From Okapia johnstoni (taxonomy: Eukaryota; Chordata; Mammalia; Artiodactyla; Giraffidae), in contig CM044315.1 in the NCBI GenBank assembly GCA_024291935.2, forward strand, positions 50,566,385 to 50,630,384: 64,000 nt of DNA, given 5' to 3'. Every line of letters starts with the position of its first letter. Position 1 is the stretch's first letter. Made by a program: the position numbers and the translations under genes. The notes beneath the pieces are model-generated. The model worked only from the letters and a program-made list of their open reading frames with translations. It was not told the DNA's origin and searched no databases. Positions 45,241 through 57,395 of this stretch are shown one piece after another.

Positions 45241-46105
45241 CCATCTTGGTGCTCCTCACAGTGTCCACCAAGCACAGGGTTGAACTGAATTTTCTTAAAT
45301 GGCTTGGTTATTCCTTGAATATGAACTAGAGTATAAGTGGCCACAAGATTGAGCTCTATGTGGAAAAACACTGCTCTGGGCTTGACTTTGCCCTGCCACT
45401 TACTACTATATGAGGTTCATCTTTTGTGCTCAGCACTGCAACCTTCTTAGCAACTCAGCACATTCACCTAGGTCATTTCCTCTGACTCTACCTGTGGTAC
45501 CTAAGTGCATTGAACCCTTTGTGATAGAAGTCTCAGTGGCTGCAGACCAACTGATGGGATCCATGAAATTCTGCCTTTTCACAATGGTTGCCAAGAGAGA
45601 ACAGGTGACAAGCTGTAAGTGCAGGAAAATTAATGCCACATCGGACAGATGTTGATAAAAAGATGTTGATAAGAAGTCGGCAAATCAACTGCATGCTCTC
45701 TCTCTTCATGATGAGATTCAGTGGTTCTGCATGGATGTCCAGACTCTCCGAAGAATCACATGTGACCAAGCAGACAGCTCTGAAGAAAAGCTCACAGTAA
45801 TGTACCACTTTGAATTTGCTTCCCCTCTGTCCTTGCCTCAGTCCTTCTTTTCCTACATTTGTGACTCCCTGGAATTGTATCCCACTCCCTAATAATGTTG
45901 ACATGTAAGTTTTGTTTCCTAAACATCTGGGTGAAGACACTAGCTGTGTGACTTTGGTGAATCACTTGACTCATCTAAGCTCCAACTCCCTTGTCTTTAA
46001 TGTGGAAATAGGAAGAGTATTTTCTTCAGGAATGTTTTGAGGATCAGGTAATATAATGCACAGATCTTGGGGATGCATTTGATAAATGACAACTATAGCA
46101 CTATG
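45241..46105. other. Intergenic DNA, nothing supported
   Basis: Overlapping frames on both strands at 45410-45974 without motifs. No repeat recognised. Confidence 0.45.
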
Positions 46106-46598
46106 TACAAACCTAGAAAGCATATTAAAAAGCAGAGACATCAATTTGCCGACAAAGGTCCACATAGTCAAAGCCACGGTTTTTCTATCAGTCATGTACA
46201 GTTGTGAGAGTTGGACCATATAGAAAGTTGAGTGCTGAAGAATTGATGCTTTTGAACTGTGGTGTTGGAGAAGACTCTTGAGAGTCCCTTGGAATGCAAG
46301 GAGATTAAACAAATCCATCCTAAAGGAAATCAGCCCTGAATATTCATTGGAAGGACTGATGCTGAAGTTGAAACTAATACTTTGGCCACCTGTTGCGAAG
46401 AGCCAACTCACTGGAAAAGACCCTGATGCTGGGAAAGATTGATGGCAGAAGGAGAAGGGGGTGACAGGATGAGATGGTTGGATGGCATCACTGAATTGAT
46501 GGACATGAGTTTGAGCAAACTCTGGGAGATAATGAAGGCCAGGGAAGCCTGGTGTGTTGCAGTCCATGGGGTGCTGCGAGTAGGACACGACTGAAAAA
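46106..46598 (+). mobile_element. BovB 3' fragment
   Basis: About 490 bp of sense BovB 3' end, from AACCTAGAAAGCATATTAAA through GAGTTGGACCATATAGAAAG to GAGTAGGACACGACTGAAAA. Diverged, with frameshifts. Confidence 0.92.
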
Positions 46599-47860
46599 CC
46601 ATAGCTTTTGCTGCCTCATGCAGCATATGTACAGGAGCAGTCCCACATCTGGGAGGACTAAAGCTTTCCAGTGCTACCTGTGACTGAGGGGCCCATTCTG
46701 TCTAATTCTGGAGCTTATTACTAGGAAGCCTGTCGCTGTGGCATACATAAGCCAAATTCTCTGATAGCAGAGCAGAATGCCCCCTCCCTGAGGGGAGCTG
46801 GATCCCAAGGGAAAACCATTCCCAGTACTTCTCCTAAGACATTCATCTAGTGTCTTGATTTCTGTAGTGGAAGAGTAAATGGTGGGGCAATTGGACAGAA
46901 GAGTACAGAAAAGTTCCTTCACATGAAAACCAGGAATGGTTTTCTTGGGGGGTTGTGGAGCGGGGGTGAAGAAAAGAAAATCAGGAATGGTGAAGACATT
47001 CTATCTGCTACCAAGCAGTGTAGCACTTTCTCAAGCCCTACTTTGAATATGGAGTTGTTGGGGGTAAAGCTGGGGGGATTTCTTTAGATGAAATGTCTTT
47101 TATTCTGAGACAGGAAACAGGGTAGATTTTGAGGCTGATTTTTCATGACTGGAGTGCAGAGTTAGGGGCAGGAGCTGGCTCTAGGCTCCAAGCCCTTGCA
47201 CATAGTCTTGGGAAAAATGGCTTTGGGTTGGATGTGTGTATGAGTGAGAGAGAAACAGAGGGACAGGGGGAAGAGAGAAAATGCATAAAATAGAGGAGCC
47301 ACAGAATAAAGCATATAAAATTACTGAGAACCTGGGTTTATGGGGGCAAGGTGAGTCTACAATGTACCCAGAGTGGGGCATCAGAAGAGAGGCATCTTCT
47401 CCTCTATATCGCGAGAACCCCCGCTGCACCAGGGACAGAAGGAGGGGCCTGATGTCACTGCCCTTCTTCAGTGTCCAGGGGTTGTGCCAGGCTCCAGCAC
47501 TGCCAGACTGGGGGTAGGGGTTCATGACCAAATCACTAGACCATCAGTGTTTCCTTGACGTCAAATGGCACAACAGCCAAAAGAATGGGAGTTTTCAGCC
47601 GAACAACAAGTGTTCTCTCTCCGGAGCCATACTAATAGAAAACTCCTTAGGCTGAGGAAGTATAACTGAGATTCTAGAAGCTACCATGATAGGAAGAAGG
47701 GCACATCTATTGTCGTTAGGATGAGGTCTTAGAGTTATTTGAGTAGAATATTTAAAAGATCAGATCCTTTTTTCGAATTCCCTGAATTGGTTAAGATGGC
47801 TTCTTCTTTACACCTCAGTATTTTAGAGACAGGATAACATAATGATAAAGAATATATATT
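46599..47860. other. Intergenic DNA, no gene recognised
   Basis: GC slightly higher than neighbours. Frames at 47181-47558 overlap on both strands and show no motif. Confidence 0.45.
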
Positions 47861-48050
47861 CTGAGGCTAAACTGCCTGGATTTAAATCCTGGTTCTATCA
47901 CTTACAAGCACTGAGAGTGAGGGTCCAGTCTCATCAAAGGTGAAATCAGGATGGTAATAACTAACTCATGGGATGGTAATAACTAACTCATTGAAGAAAG
48001 TTCCCACCTATGGTGCCAGGCACCTAATAAATGTTCACTAAATGTCAGGT
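47861..48050 (+). repeat. MIR SINE with internal 22-bp tandem duplication
   Basis: MIR-like sequence (CTGCCTGGATTTAAATCCTG; GGTGCCAGGCACCTAATAAA). Within it GGATGGTAATAACTAACTCAT is repeated back to back at 47949-47970 and 47971-47991. Confidence 0.7.
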
Positions 48051-48055
48051 AGTAA

Positions 48056-48180
48056 CTTTTTTTTTTTGGTTGTGCCTCATGGCATGTGGGATCTTAGTTC
48101 TTGACCAGGGACTGAATCCACACCCCCTGCAATGGGAACACGGAGTCTTAACCACTGGACTGGTGGGGAATTCTCTGTCA
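48056..48180 (-). mobile_element. tRNA-derived SINE (CHR-like), antisense
   Basis: A T-run, then GGTTGTGCCTCATGGCATGT, GGGATCTTAGTTCTTGACC and GGAGTCTTAACCACTGGACT: the reverse of the tRNA(Glu)-like head and first body block of CHR-type SINEs. TCAGGTAGTAA on both sides (about 48045 and 48178) looks like the target-site duplication. Confidence 0.8.
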
Positions 48181-48794
48181 GGTAGTAATATTGTCTTGGT
48201 TTTTTTCCTGAGAGATCTTGCTATTCCAGAAGCCTCAAAGTTTCTCTGATGTTTCTCTGAGAATCACGTGGGAGCCTCAAACTAGATAATTTGTGTTTCC
48301 ATCTCTAAGGAGAAGCTGGAAAGGAGAGGAGTTTGGATTCAGAGAGTAAAATGAGGGTATTGGATGACATGATCTCTAAAGACTGTTCCACATTCTGTAG
48401 GCACGGAGTCTGCAAGCATGACAAAAAGTAGATTAAAAAATATTCAAGGCAGGGAATTCAGGCAGATGCTCAGGAAAATATGTTCCCGCCAAATTCCTGC
48501 TGAGCCTCAGAATACCTCAGTAAGGGAAATGATGGGACTTTCATACACAGAGTTATGGGGGAAAAAATGAAGCACAAAGTTGGGGGAAAAACTTACATCA
48601 GCAGAGACAGGCTTTTTTAATCTAGCCTCTCATTTCACCATGGCTGAAAGTTATGTCCTGTCGAAGAAAGCCTTAAAAGAATTTGGATGGACAAGTTCAA
48701 CAGCAGCTACAATCAAATTATCTCCTATTCTGTTTTGAAATCTCCCATTTGAGCAATAGCTTAGGCCCAGAATTATAAAATAATTCATGAAATA
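48181..48794. other. Intergenic DNA
   Basis: A weak MER5-like phrase (GAGAATCACGTGGGAGCCTC) near 48260. Nothing else recognised. Confidence 0.4.
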
Positions 48795-48875
48795 TTGGGA
48801 TAGCCAAAAAATTCATTTAGGTTTTTTCCATAAGCTGTTCCAGACAAAAGCGAACAAACTTTTTGGCCAATCCAA
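48795..48875. mobile_element. Small mariner-derived MITE
   Basis: An 81-bp palindromic element. The left end TTGGGATAGCCAAAAAATTC pairs imperfectly with the complement of the right end AAACTTTTTGGCCAATCCAA. The GGCCAAAAAGTTTGTT-type ends are those of mammalian mariner elements. Only the terminal inverted repeats remain. Confidence 0.7.
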
Positions 48876-49474
48876 CAAAATATTTGGCCAATCGCATGTG
48901 ACTGTCAGAAGACCTTAGGACTGACGTAATGGTTCCTTGTGTCTCTAAAAAGCAGTCCACAACAAATAGTTGTGATATGCAGTATAGTCTGTGCTCTGTA
49001 AGGTAATGAAATTAGACTGCAAAACTTCATTTGATGGATAAGGATATTAAAAAGGAATTAAAGTACTGCTGCAACAGAGGGATTCTTGTGCTCCAGGAGA
49101 TGAAAGATGGGGAAGCTTCGGCAAGTCCAGGGATGAGACAAGCAGCTGCTGAACAAATCTCTTTGCTATTATTCTACCAGAGCATCCCTAGAGTTTCTAG
49201 TCCAGGATCTGCTGCCCTACACAAACACCAATCATTCTGCCAAGATGTTGGCTCGACATTCAATAAAGGAGCTGAAGCCACTCTATTAGGCCCATCAGCA
49301 AAGCTTCAGCCTTACCAGGCTCATTCTCTCTTAGTTATTCAGTCCCTAATGGCTTTGTCACCCTGCTTATCATTCTCTCTTAGGAGGAAAGAAGAGAAAG
49401 GAAGAGAAATCTTATAAGATATCAACTGAAATCTGAGACAAGACAGCAGTCTTTCCCTAGTGCTGTCTTTCTGT
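48876..49474. other. Intergenic DNA, no gene recognised
   Basis: A 128-codon frame (49031-49417) has no motif or splice context and low-complexity ends. Not called as a gene. Confidence 0.45.
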
Positions 49475-49692
49475 GTGCATGCTAAGTTGCTTCAGTAGTG
49501 TCCGACTTTTGCAACCCTGTGGACCATACCCACCAGGCTCCTCTGTTCATGGGATTCTCCAGGCAAGTATGCTAGAGTGGGTTGCCATGCCCTCCTCCAG
49601 GGGATCTTCCTGACCCAGGGATCGAACCCAGGTCTCTTACGTCTCTGGCATTGCAGACAGATTCTTTACCACCTGAGCTACCTAGGAAGCCT
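49475..49692 (-). mobile_element. Bov-tA SINE
   Basis: Antisense Bov-tA from CATGCTAAGTTGCTTCAGTA to GAGCTACCTAGGAAGCC, with a small insertion (TTACGTCTCTGG) in the head region. Confidence 0.9.
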
Positions 49693-50400
49693 TTCTACTT
49701 ACACCAAACTTCACCATCTTAAAAGCACAGCACAATTCAAAAAAGTCAAAGTAAAGCATTCATGTTATGATTCCAGCTTGGGCAATCTTTTCTTGAGGCA
49801 CAGAGAGCATGCTTGTTAACACTGATTCCCTTTATCTCCAGTTGTCAGCCTCTCTGGGAAAGAGATTCTTATGTGACAATGACCTCCAACAACACCAAGT
49901 ATACTGGTTCCTTACCATTTTGGAAGAAGTGGTTATACCCATACAAGTTAGCACACCAGACAGAGAATATATACCATGCACCCCTTCCTCCTTCCCCCCA
50001 CAAAAAAAACCAGGCCCTGCCTCTTGGTCACTTAGTGACTCAGATTTCCTACCTGAAAATTACAAAACTAGGTACAAGACAGTGTCTCTGTGACGCGCCA
50101 AAATGTCTGAATATTTGAAAATATGCGGATGTGGAGTACCAGGTGCATTCATCCAGAGGACTGACTCACATTCTGGCAACTGGGGAATGCCAAATAGCAT
50201 CTTGGTCAAAGATTTCACAGAACTCTAAAAAGTCAGCGAGAGGAATTTTTGGTGTAAACAAAGCAGACCCAATCGGTTATAATTTTTTGAGCCCCCAGGG
50301 CTGATTTCGCTCTGTGTGCCTTGGTTGGTTTGCTCCAAGGACACCTGCCTCACTTCCTCAACCTTTACTGTAACACGTGTGGTGAAGAAAAAAAAAGAAT
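49693..50400. other. Intergenic DNA, nothing recognised
   Basis: Two overlapping frames at 49809-50118 without motif. No repeat family assigned. Confidence 0.45.
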
Positions 50401-50590
50401 CTAAAAACTGAGTTCAAATACCAGCCTCCTAGGAAAGTTTTTTGGCCACCTCAACTTCACCATCGATAAAGTGGGAATGAGAATAGTTTACCCTGTACTG
50501 TTGTTGAGAGGACTAAACATAATGTTCTTTAAGCTGCCCCTCACAGCAGACTCTCCATAAATAAACAGTAGCTTAATAAGGGCTACTGTA
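50401..50590 (+). repeat. MIR SINE fragment
   Basis: GAGTTCAAATACCAGCCTCC, CCATCGATAAAGTGGGAATG and GTTGTTGAGAGGACTAAACA give a MIR order. Confidence 0.65.
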
Positions 50591-50654
50591 AATTAACACC
50601 CGCAGAGGCAGAATCACTCATCAGGAAACTGCTGCTTCAAGTCCCTCTTACTGT

Positions 50655-50840
50655 CCCAGGGTTTCTCAAAAGTGTGATCTCTGACCATGTGCTGCAGAAT
50701 CCCTCAGGATGCAAATAAAAGAGATTTCTGGTCCTGATCCCAGATATGGCAAACTGGAATCCCTGGGAATCATCATTTCTGACGCCTCCTTAGTCTTCAG
50801 ATGACTGTCTAGTATGATAAAATTTGAGAACCACTGAATT
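50655..50840 (+). repeat. MER5A-like element
   Basis: GGGTTTCTCAAAAGTGTGAT at the left and AATTTGAGAACCACTGAATT at the right are the inverted terminal ends of MER5-type hAT elements. The interior includes TTCTGGTCCTGATCCCAG. Close to full length (about 185 bp). Confidence 0.75.
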
Positions 50841-51985
50841 AGAGCACTAGCTAAAGCAGATGATTTCTTTTAGTCATGGGTTTGTAAAGAACTAGATGAG
50901 TTATAAGTTTCAATGATTTTAAAGCACGCTCCACATTTCCTGACTTCTGAGGGCCTTTCTAATCTCTGAAAGATTAGATAATATGGTTAATTGGGGAAAT
51001 TTAAAAACTAGTCAAGATAGTTTGGAGGGAAGTTTTTTTATTTTTTCTTGACTTACTCGTTAACTGAATAATTCTGGGCTATTATTTAGGCCCAATAGGC
51101 AGCATTTACCCAATTCCCTGGGCTATTAAACACAATTTTATATTATTTGCTCATTTAGCTTGCTTAATACAACTCTAATTATGTAGAAGGTGTCTGGTCT
51201 AAAATCCACTTGCTCTTAGACTCAATAGTACAAAAGAACTAGGATCACTGAAGTCTTGAACTTACAGTTGCACAGAGAAAAATTATTTAGCAGCCATGAA
51301 ACACTGGGCTGGTATGGATCCATGTTAGTATGAAGGCGAGAGTCTGAACAGCAAATACTAGCCACTTCTTTGGTGGCCCTGGAGTATCTGCTGAAAAAGC
51401 AAAAACAGAGTTGGCAGAGCTGTCAGGGCTGTCTGTCTACCAGTATTCCTCTAGCAGTGACACCAGGGAAACACCAAGAATCCTGAAAAGCAAGCCAATT
51501 TCACTGGCAAAGACCGGGAGCTCCCCTTGAGCACTAGTGGAGCCTTTATTAAATGGGCCCCACAGCTAAGTGGTGATATGGAGAACTTGGAGAAGGGCCA
51601 CAAAAAGCAATCAGGATCAGTCAGGCTTCAGAGGAATACATTCTTTGATGGTTTGGTGATAGAGTCATGGGCTGGGAGGGTAGCTGTACAGGAGAGATTA
51701 ACAGTACATTTAGATGGCTAAGTGATAGGAGTGTAAATATTTCTGCTACTAAGAAGATCAAAAGGAATTGATCAAAGGATCAGTTCTTCTTATTAAGAAA
51801 ATTAGGGTGGACTTCTGCAGAAATTGGGCCTGAAATTGAAGACCTGGTGGTGAGGGAGAGGGTTACCCTGTCTTAGTGTGTTAGGGGAAACCGACTGCTG
51901 CTTTCCCACTTGGGAGCACCCTCTCTCTCTCACCTCCACCCTGCCTCACCCCTCACTCCAGGAGCCACTACCCACTCTTGATCTA
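50841..51985. other. Intergenic DNA, no gene recognised
   Basis: No motif-bearing frame, RNA gene or ruminant repeat seen. Confidence 0.45.
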
Positions 51986-52170
51986 GGGCCAATGATATGC
52001 CAGACATGGGGCTAACTGCTTTATATTTCCTATCTTGTTTAATCTTCACAGTAAACCTGTAGGGAGTGGGGTGGTGTTCTTATCTATAGAAGAGAAAACA
52101 GGATCCATGAGATTAAGCAACTTTCTCAGAGTCATATGGTCAGAAAGTAGCAGACCTGTTATGTATTGTT
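51986..52170 (+). repeat. MIR SINE
   Basis: TGATATGCCAGACATGGGGC, CTTCACAGTAAACCTGTAGG and CAACTTTCTCAGAGTCATAT are a recognisable MIR core. Confidence 0.78.
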
Positions 52171-52953
52171 ACAAAACTCTAAGCACAATTTTATCACGTC
52201 TACTTGCCCACAGCCCAGGAGGCCAGTGTGGCTGGAAGTGAGCGAGCAAGTGGGGCAAGGATTGGAAATAAGGTTAAAAAGTGATGGGGTGGGGATGGCC
52301 ACCTGATAAGTATCCTCCAAGGCTCTGGATATCCATGGAGGATATAGGATTTTCTTTGAATATGAAAGGAAGCCACTGGAGGGTTTTGAGCAGAGAAGCA
52401 CTAATCTGGGTCTTAAATAGATCTATTAGCGGGGAAAGGGCAAAAACCAGGAAAATAGTTGTGTATATATATTAACAGTCCAATTATGAGATGGTGGCTT
52501 GCACTAGATGTGAGTGGTAAAGACGTAGGGAAGTGAGTGGATTCTGGAGACAGTTCAAGTGTAAAAATATGTGATGAATTGGTAGGTGATATCCCCAAGG
52601 TCACATACAGGTAGTAAGGCTGGGGTTGGAACAAGGCTCTGACACCAAACCCAGCGATCTTTCCCCAACTACAGGGAGCCATGCCACTCATTCCTGAGAA
52701 GGATTTCCTGAACCTGAGGGCCAAAATACAGTTTCTAGCATGTAAAACTCATGACTGGGTTGTACATGAGTTTTGTCTCCTGTGTGTATCCTGCATGTCC
52801 ATAGCTCTTTGCTCCACATACAAAACAAGAGGAGGGTTGACAGCAGATTATCCAGAACACAGATTAAAATACAATTCAGAACCCTCTGTCCAAATGTTTT
52901 AACCTACTATGAAGACTACTAGAGCAAGGTCAGCTGAAGCTTAGTATAGCTAC
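52171..52953. other. Intergenic DNA
   Basis: Possible weak MIR phrase near 52590 (GGTCACATACAGGTAGTAAG). Otherwise nothing supported. Confidence 0.4.
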
Positions 52954-53191
52954 TAAGGGCATGAAAGAAAAAAAGTGTGAAAATAGCTAAGTCATGCCTG
53001 ACTCTGTGACCCCGTGGACTGTAGCCCGCCAGGCTCCTCTGTCCATGGAATTCTCCAGGCAAGAATACTGGAGTGGGTTGCCATTCCCTTCTCCAGGGGA
53101 TCTTCCCGATCCAGGGATCAAACCACAGTCTCCTGCATTGCAGGTAGATTCTTTACCATCTGAGCCACCAGGGAAGCCCATTAAGGGCATG
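52954..53191 (-). mobile_element. Bov-tA SINE with 10-bp TSD
   Basis: Antisense Bov-tA at 52964-53181. Direct repeat TAAGGGCATG at 52954-52963 and 53182-53191. Well preserved, so probably young. Confidence 0.95.
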
Positions 53192-53935
53192 TTGAAAGGT
53201 AAATTTTATGCTTTAAGCTGTACTAGGTACAGGATGGGAGGAGCCACTTAACAGAAATGAAGCGACTCTGTGGCCACATTTACACAGCAAAAGCCAAGTG
53301 GAAGACAGCAATTACTCTGTAACTATAGGCTGGGGAGTCAATTTGGGTAACTCCGATAAAAACATGTGCATTGGATGATTTCTCTTGCCTGAACTACTTG
53401 ATAATGGCCCAGATATCTGCTTTACTTAGTTGAAGAGAACAAGAAACAGGTACATCTGAGTCAGGGACCTTCTCGGGGCCATGGTACAGCCGAGGCTGAG
53501 GAGCCAGCAGGGGAAGACTATCCCCAGAAGCCTGCCTCCAGCTGGCAGATGTAGTGAATCCTTGATAAAGAGCTTGCTCTGTCAGTGTCCTTTGCTAGGT
53601 TCTAGAGATCTTAAGATGCCATTACTCCGATGTTTCACAAAGTCTAGTCTTGAGACAAACTTGAGAAAGAATACTTAAAATGTGTGAAGTTTAGAGATAC
53701 TTTGAGGAAATGATGCGAACAGAGAGGAGGCAACTGACCCACACTGGGAGGGGATGTGGAACAGACAGGGAAGGCTTCCTGGAGGAGACGATGCCTGGGA
53801 TGGGTCCTGCAAGATGAACAGTTAGTAGCTAGTAAAAGAGAAAGAGAGAAGGGAGAGGGAAGGCTAATGTGGAGGTTGGTGGCATTTTTCTTCTCTAATG
53901 ATAAGAGTTTACCCCAAAATAATATTTAATAAATC
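53192..53935. other. Intergenic DNA, nothing recognised
   Basis: No gene or repeat supported. Confidence 0.45.
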
Positions 53936-54181
53936 CTATCCAGGCTTTGGGCTTCCCTGGTGACTCAGACAGTAAAGAATCGGCCTGCAATGCAGGAGAC
54001 ACCAGCTTGATTCCCTGTATTGGGAAGATCCTCTGGAGAAGGGAATGGCTACTCACTCCAGTATACTTGCCTGGAGAATTCCATGGACAGAAGAGCCTGG
54101 TGGGCTACAGTTTATGGGGTTGTAAAGAGTCAGATATGACCGAGCGACTAACACTTCACTTCACTTCTCTATTCAGGCTTT
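53936..54181 (+). mobile_element. Bov-tA SINE with 13-bp TSD
   Basis: Sense Bov-tA at 53949-54168. Target copies CTATCCAGGCTTT and CTATTCAGGCTTT at 53936-53948 and 54169-54181. Confidence 0.95.
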
Positions 54182-54400
54182 ACTATGCACCAGGCACCTT
54201 GCTAACCACTTCCAGGCATTGTCTTATTGACTCTTTATAATAACCATTTGGGAATAGCACTATTATTATTCTGTTTTATGCACACGGCACAGAACAGTTT
54301 AATAATTTGCCCACAGTCATACCAGTAGGGTGTGGCAAAACCAGGATTTCAAGCTATATGACTTCAAAGTCTTTGCAATGCTTTTCTCTGTCCTGATTTT
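54182..54400 (+). repeat. MIR SINE
   Basis: ACTATGCACCAGGCACCTTG, TAATAATTTGCCCACAGTCA and AAACCAGGATTTCAAGC in MIR order. It adjoins the Bov-tA insertion point. Confidence 0.8.
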
Positions 54401-55699
54401 GTCTGTAATATGGTTTCTGTAGTTCTGGGTGATGCATGCAGTTTCCACACAAGCCCATGAGATCAGAATAAACTCATGTTACACTGAGGCCAGAAGTGTG
54501 CTCTCAGGGAAGAACTCTAGCAGGCAAGTGACACAGAGAGGCAGCAACTTTGCCTCTGACCTGCTGTTCCTGAGCTGGTTCTGCTCTACCTCAACTCTGC
54601 CCTCTCTGCTTCCTGGCACCTTGTCCCCCTTCCCTATGTGAGCTCGGGATGCTGCTCAGAACATATGAAGTCCCTGCAGACTGGGGCAGCCTCCACTTAG
54701 TTTCACCACAGTCTCTCTCCTTCCATCCTACTGAGAACGCGGGTGGGATATATATCTTTTCGAGAATTTTCCTGGTTCCTCTCTCACCTTCCTTCTGTTA
54801 CTAATCTCCTTCAAGTGCCATGCTCAGCTTAGGAGTCTGTGAAGCCATCTTTGCCCATCAAGTCTCCTGACACATGTTTTGATCATTGTCATAAAAAGAG
54901 CCAGACCATGTTCTAAAAGATAAGTGATGAACTAAGAATTGTACGTGGTCTCGATTGGAGGAGTTTCAACCAAAGATGAAATTCCGTGGGTCAGAACTAT
55001 GCTGGCAGTGTAGCAGACTTCTTCCAGTGCATCACAAAGAAATGAGCTAATAACTAGTAGTGGTTCTCTAGAGACTTTACCCTCATTCCAGGAAATAAAT
55101 ATTTTGAAATTGAATTTGTAGCCATGATTTCCATTTTCAAGTATAGCATCATCATTCCTTTAGGTTTAAAAAATATTTTTTCAAACATTTATATCACCTC
55201 TGCAAGATAAACTATACAGAGATTTTATCTACCCAAATTACAGAAGGTGACACCTCTGTTTGCCTGAGGAGCTTTCTAAGGTGAAGAAGGAAGTTCCTGT
55301 GGACAGCGAATAGATGGTTTCCATTTGTACTGAGATTGTGATAACAGAAAAACTTCACTTGAGAACATGGAATTCATTACCAGTATAGATGCCCCACCTC
55401 TGACTTTATTTAAGGAAATGGATGGAGCACTGTCCTCATGGGGTTGCTTAGGCTTGGGCAATTCTTGCCAGACTTCTGATGTTTTAACAGCCCAGCCTCA
55501 GTTTGCCTGATCCCCTGCTATTAGCCCCACCCTGATAAATTAATAGATCATGTTTTTACCATGTTTTTCCATTTATCATATCATGTTAAGTCTCATACAA
55601 AAATCTTCCTTTGACTGTTGAGAAAACCGGTAACCAGGGAGGCTAAAGCCCTTGTTCTACAGTTCACTGGTGTCAGAAACTGCTAAAACCAGGTGTCCC
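54401..55699. other. Intergenic DNA, no gene recognised
   Basis: Nothing supported apart from short non-motif frames. Confidence 0.45.
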
Positions 55700-55706
55700 A
55701 CATTTT

Positions 55707-55749
<43 letters not shown>

Positions 55750-55959
55750 ACTTAGTCATGTCTGACTCTTTGTGGGCCTGTGGACTGCAGCCCGCCAGGC
55801 TCCTCTGTCCATGGAATTTTCCAAGCAAGAATACTGGAGTGGGTTGTCATCTCCTACTTCAGGGTATCTTCCCAACCCAGGGATTGAACCTGCATCGCCC
55901 ACACTGGCAGGTGGGCTCTTTACTGCTAGTATCACCTGGGAAGTCCGACATCTTATACT
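55700..55959 (-). mobile_element. Bov-tA SINE with (TG)n tail and 12-bp TSD
   Basis: Antisense Bov-tA at 55712-55947, whose 3' tail is a CA repeat seen here as TG at 55711-55748. Target copies ACATTTTATACT (55700-55711) and ACATCTTATACT (55948-55959) enclose SINE plus microsatellite, so the repeat grew from the SINE tail. Confidence 0.93.
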
Positions 55960-56178
55960 AAGTGGTGTAAAAAGAATATAAGATGCAAAAGGCATTTAAA
56001 AGATATTTGCTGAAGGAAGAATATTTTGAGGATTTAAGAAGAGTTCTTTTGGAATTTGAAGTTATTTTAGGATGCTCAAGCATGAGAATCATGCTCATTA
56101 TTTTCCAACAATCCTCATTCAATCAACTGAGCATTTACCACATTATACTGTGAATGCAATGGGAAAGCAAGTCCCTCC
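55960..56178. other. Intergenic spacer
   Basis: No feature recognised. Confidence 0.5.
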
Positions 56179-56332
56179 CAGGACTTGCTCTCCCTTATTT
56201 CTTAGCATCCTCTCTCCTTTTGCCCTGTGGTCTCTCTCTCACACACATACCACCCACCCCTGAACTCTGCTCTCAGCCTCCAGGACTCAATCTCCCTTAC
56301 TTCTTAGCATCCTCTCTCCTTTTGCCTGGTGG

Positions 56333-56376
<44 letters not shown>

Positions 56377-56415
56377 CACCCACCCACCCACCCCTGAACC
56401 CTGCTCTCAGCTCCC
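56179..56415 (+). repeat. Two-unit tandem duplication with TC/CA microsatellites
   Basis: Unit 1 (56179-56280) and unit 2 (56281 to about 56413) share CAGGACT, TCTTAGCATCCTCTCTCCTT, GGTCTCTCTC, CACCCACCCCTGAAC and CTCTGCTCTCAGC-type blocks. Unit 2 is longer because its TC, CA and CCCA runs have expanded. Confidence 0.92.
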
Positions 56416-57195
56416 ACCAAGTACAGAACCTTGGTAGATCCTCAGCAAGTATTGCTGATACAACTAGCAAGAGAGAAGGGTGTTTCTTGCAGGCATCTTT
56501 ACATCCTCTGAAAACCTATCTTCCTTGAATTTGTTTATGAAGCTCAAGCAAATGAGAGTCACTTACAAATTTATTCTGAGACCTCTACAGAGTTATAGAA
56601 ATAATCTGATGCTCTGGAAAATTCTTGAATATTAAAAACCAAAGGCCTAATTACATTAATCAAAGTTTCTTAAATTTTAGTTTCCCTGTCTGTTGAATGG
56701 GGGACATGATGCTGTACTGAAAAGCATTTGAAGAGCATGAAGGGCTTTTCAAACAAACAAACAATAAAATCATCAATGAATCTAATAAAATGTTATAAAG
56801 ACTCCCCAGATGCTTCAGTAAAATGTTTGATGTCAATAAATGATACCTCAGCTAAACAAATCGTACGGGATGTTCACTTAGCCATGGATGCAGAACAATT
56901 GAAGGAAGAAAGGTCACAAAAATGGTTGCTTGTGTTTACCTTTACTCCTTTTACAAGAAAATAGGTCTCCAAAATGTAAATTAAAATGTTTTATCATGTA
57001 ATTAATAAGGCTTTAAAATTATCTTTCTCTCTTGGAAAAATAATTGGTATCAACTCCACTAGTAGGCAAGACAGACAAGTGCTCTGGAAAACATCTCAAA
57101 CACTGCTAGTGGAAATGTAAATTAGTGCACCATTCTGGGAACAATTGATGAATTTCAGGAGTCTTAAAACTGTTCATGTACATCTGGTGCTGGGG
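56416..57195. other. Intergenic DNA, nothing recognised
   Basis: AT-rich. A 78-codon frame at 56728-56964 has no motif or splice context. Confidence 0.45.
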
Positions 57196-57395
57196 CTGCT
57201 GCTCAGCTACTCAGTCACGTCCAGTCGACCTCTGAGACCCCACAGACTGTAGCCCCCAGGCTCTTCTGTCCATGGGATTATCCAGGCAAGAATACTGGAG
57301 TGGGTTGCCATTTCCTTCTCCAGGGGATCTTCCCGACCAAGGGATCAAACCCACATCTCCTTCATTGGCAGACAGATTCTTACTGCTTGCCAAGC
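57196..57395 (-). mobile_element. Bov-tA SINE
   Basis: Antisense Bov-tA from CTGCTGCTCAGCTACTCAGT to CAGACAGATTCTTACTGC. The head is truncated. Confidence 0.9.

Noticed and set aside
45971..46588. 205-codon minus-strand frame
   Set aside because: Antisense reading of a BovB 3' fragment plus flank. Similar shadows occur at the other BovB copies.
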